A stretch of DNA of 64,000 nt from Buttiauxella agrestis (GTDB taxonomy: Bacteria; Pseudomonadota; Gammaproteobacteria; Enterobacterales; Enterobacteriaceae), in contig NZ_UIGI01000001.1 of assembly GCF_900446255.1 (NCBI RefSeq), forward strand, positions 1,638,763-1,702,762, given 5' to 3'. Shown piece by piece: positions 62,783-64,000 of this stretch (positions within the stretch are counted from its first letter, which is position 1; every line of letters starts with the position of its first letter). Below the pieces are notes generated by a model, which saw only the letters and a list, made by a program, of their open reading frames with translations, did no database searches and was not told the DNA's origin. A program made the translations under genes and the position numbers.

Positions 62783-64000
62783 ATGGCAGGGGCAGCGAAA
62801 CACGCATTCGTCATTGCAGGCACCAGCAGCGGCTGTGGCAAAACCACCGTCACGCTTGGGCTGCTCCGCGCCTTGATGGTGCGTCATCTGCGCGTTCAAC
62901 CTTTCAAAATCGGCCCCGATTATCTCGATAGCGGCTGGCACAGTGCGGTGTCAGGCGTGACCTCGCGCAATCTCGACGCGTTTATGTTGCCGACTCCCAC
63001 GCTCAATGGTTTGTTTAACCAACAAATGCAGCAGGCCGATGTGGCGGTTATCGAAGGCGTGATGGGGCTTTATGACGGCTACGGCACAGACCCGAACTAT
63101 TGCAGCAGCGCCGCAATGGCAAAGCAGCTCGGCTGCCCGGTTATTTTGCTGGTTGATGGCAAAGCAGTCTCCACCTCTATCGCCGCCACGGTAATGGGCT
63201 TCCAGCGGTTTGACCCGTCGTTAAACATCGCGGGTATCATCCTTAATCGCGTCAACAGCGACAGCCATTACCAACTGCTGGCCGAGGCGATTACCCGTTA
63301 CTGCGGTCTGCCCGTACTGGGGCGAGTGCCGGTTATGGCGGATGTGGCATTGCCATCACGCCACCTTGGCCTGGTTCCGGCACAAGAAAATCTTCCTCAG
63401 GACGAACGCTGGCAGCAGCTCGCAAAACAGCTTGAAGAAACCGTTAACATCGACCATCTGCTGGCGTTATCGTGCCTTAACTCATTGCCAGAGGGCAAAG
63501 CGCCCACCCTACCAGATGCGGCATTAGCCGATGGATTAACCCTCGCGCTGGCCGAAGACGAAGCCTTTAACTTTTATTACCCGGATAACATCGACCTGCT
63601 CGAGCAGGCCGGAGTGAAAATTCAGCGCTTCAGCCCGCTTCATGACGACGCCGTTCCCGATTGCCAGATGATCTGGCTGGGTGGCGGTTATCCCGAAGTG
63701 CATGCCGCCAGGCTCGCCGCAAATTTCAAAATGCATGAATCCCTCAAACAAGCCCATCAACGCCGCATCCCATTGTATGCCGAGTGCGGCGGGTTGATGT
63801 ATCTGGGCGAATCGTTGACTGACATTGAGGGCGAAACTCACGCCATGTGCGGCGTATTGCCTGGCCACAGTCAGATGGGCAAACGCCTGACCCGCTTTGG
63901 CTACTGCGAAGCCACCGCGCGACAAGACACCTTGCTGGCAAGCAAAGGCGAAACTCTGCGCGGCCACGAATTTCACTACTCCGATTTCAGCGGCCCATTA
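62783..64000 (+). CDS. cbiA: CbiA, cobyrinic acid a,c-diamide synthase (3' end outside window)
   Basis: The open frame gives 406 codons to the window edge. CbiA amidates the a and c side chains of cobyrinic acid using ATP and glutamine. The N-terminal P-loop AGTSSGCGKTT (Lys20) is of the dethiobiotin-synthetase-like type; KIGPDYLDSGWH and GVMGLYDG follow. The C-terminal glutamine amidotransferase domain has the triad-type nucleophile Cys335 in AECGGLMYLGE. The usual protein is about 455-460 residues, so some 50 are missing. It is probably the first gene of a cbi/cob operon controlled by the riboswitch. Confidence 0.95.
   Translation, partial: MAGAAKHAFVIAGTSSGCGKTTVTLGLLRALMVRHLRVQPFKIGPDYLDSGWHSAVSGVTSRNLDAFMLPTPTLNGLFNQQMQQADVAVIEGVMGLYDGYGTDPNYCSSAAMAKQLGCPVILLVDGKAVSTSIAATVMGFQRFDPSLNIAGIILNRVNSDSHYQLLAEAITRYCGLPVLGRVPVMADVALPSRHLGLVPAQENLPQDERWQQLAKQLEETVNIDHLLALSCLNSLPEGKAPTLPDAALADGLTLALAEDEAFNFYYPDNIDLLEQAGVKIQRFSPLHDDAVPDCQMIWLGGGYPEVHAARLAANFKMHESLKQAHQRRIPLYAECGGLMYLGESLTDIEGETHAMCGVLPGHSQMGKRLTRFGYCEATARQDTLLASKGETLRGHEFHYSDFSGPL

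Overview
The window is a chromosomal segment of a member of the Enterobacteriaceae. The evidence is the gene order yegH / wza-wzb-wzc-wcaA...wcaM / galF / O-antigen genes / gnd / wzz / hisIFAHBCDG / yeeZ-yeeY / plaP / sbcB / dacD / sbmC / yeeA / yeeX(tmaR), which is the E. coli-Salmonella backbone, with proteins that align nearly end to end with those families. It is not E. coli K-12: it carries pduX and cbiA (de novo B12 synthesis), a GABA-aminotransferase-like gene beside plaP, no ugd between gnd and wzz, and no yefM-yoeB beside his. I cannot name the genus from sequence alone.

Region 1 (1-925) is the 5' part of yegH on the minus strand. Region 2 (926-24382) is the complete colanic acid (M-antigen) locus. 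It is preceded by a long leader with a candidate RcsAB box, a candidate -10 and a JUMPstart/ops element (RfaH recruitment). The genes cover export (wza, wzb, wzc), glycosyltransferases and acetyltransferases (wcaA, B, C, E, F, I, L), polymerase (wcaD), GDP-fucose supply (gmd, fcl, manC, manB, gmm), initiation (wcaJ), flippase (wzxC), pyruvylation (wcaK) and the periplasmic-type WcaM. REP-like palindromes occupy four of its intergenic gaps.

Region 3 (24613-43771) is the O-antigen locus. It is bounded by gnu (GlcNAc/GalNAc-PP-Und epimerase) and galF upstream, and gnd and wzz downstream. A terminator and a second JUMPstart separate galF from the cluster. The core at 27046-38097 is strikingly AT-rich: two hexapeptide-repeat acetyltransferases, rmlB-rmlA-rmlC, an NAD-dependent reductase in place of rmlD, wzx, a GT2 transferase, wzy, a GT4 transferase, a third acetyltransferase and a less familiar predicted glycosyltransferase. 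It is followed by a second manC-manB pair that is a near copy of the colanic acid pair. The predicted repeat unit contains HexNAc (WecA/Gnu), mannose or a GDP-mannose-derived sugar, and L-rhamnose or 6-deoxy-L-talose, with O-acetylation.

Region 4 (43829-51132, minus strand) is the complete histidine operon with leader peptide hisL, attenuator and promoter. Region 5 (51262-61327) holds yeeZ, yeeY, a PLP aminotransferase next to the putrescine importer plaP, sbcB, dacD, the SOS gene sbmC with a LexA box, yeeA and tmaR. Region 6 (61462-64000) has pduX divergent from a cobalamin riboswitch and cbiA, which runs off the window end. No pdu operon genes lie between them. I found no rRNA, tRNA, insertion sequence, prophage or CRISPR array.
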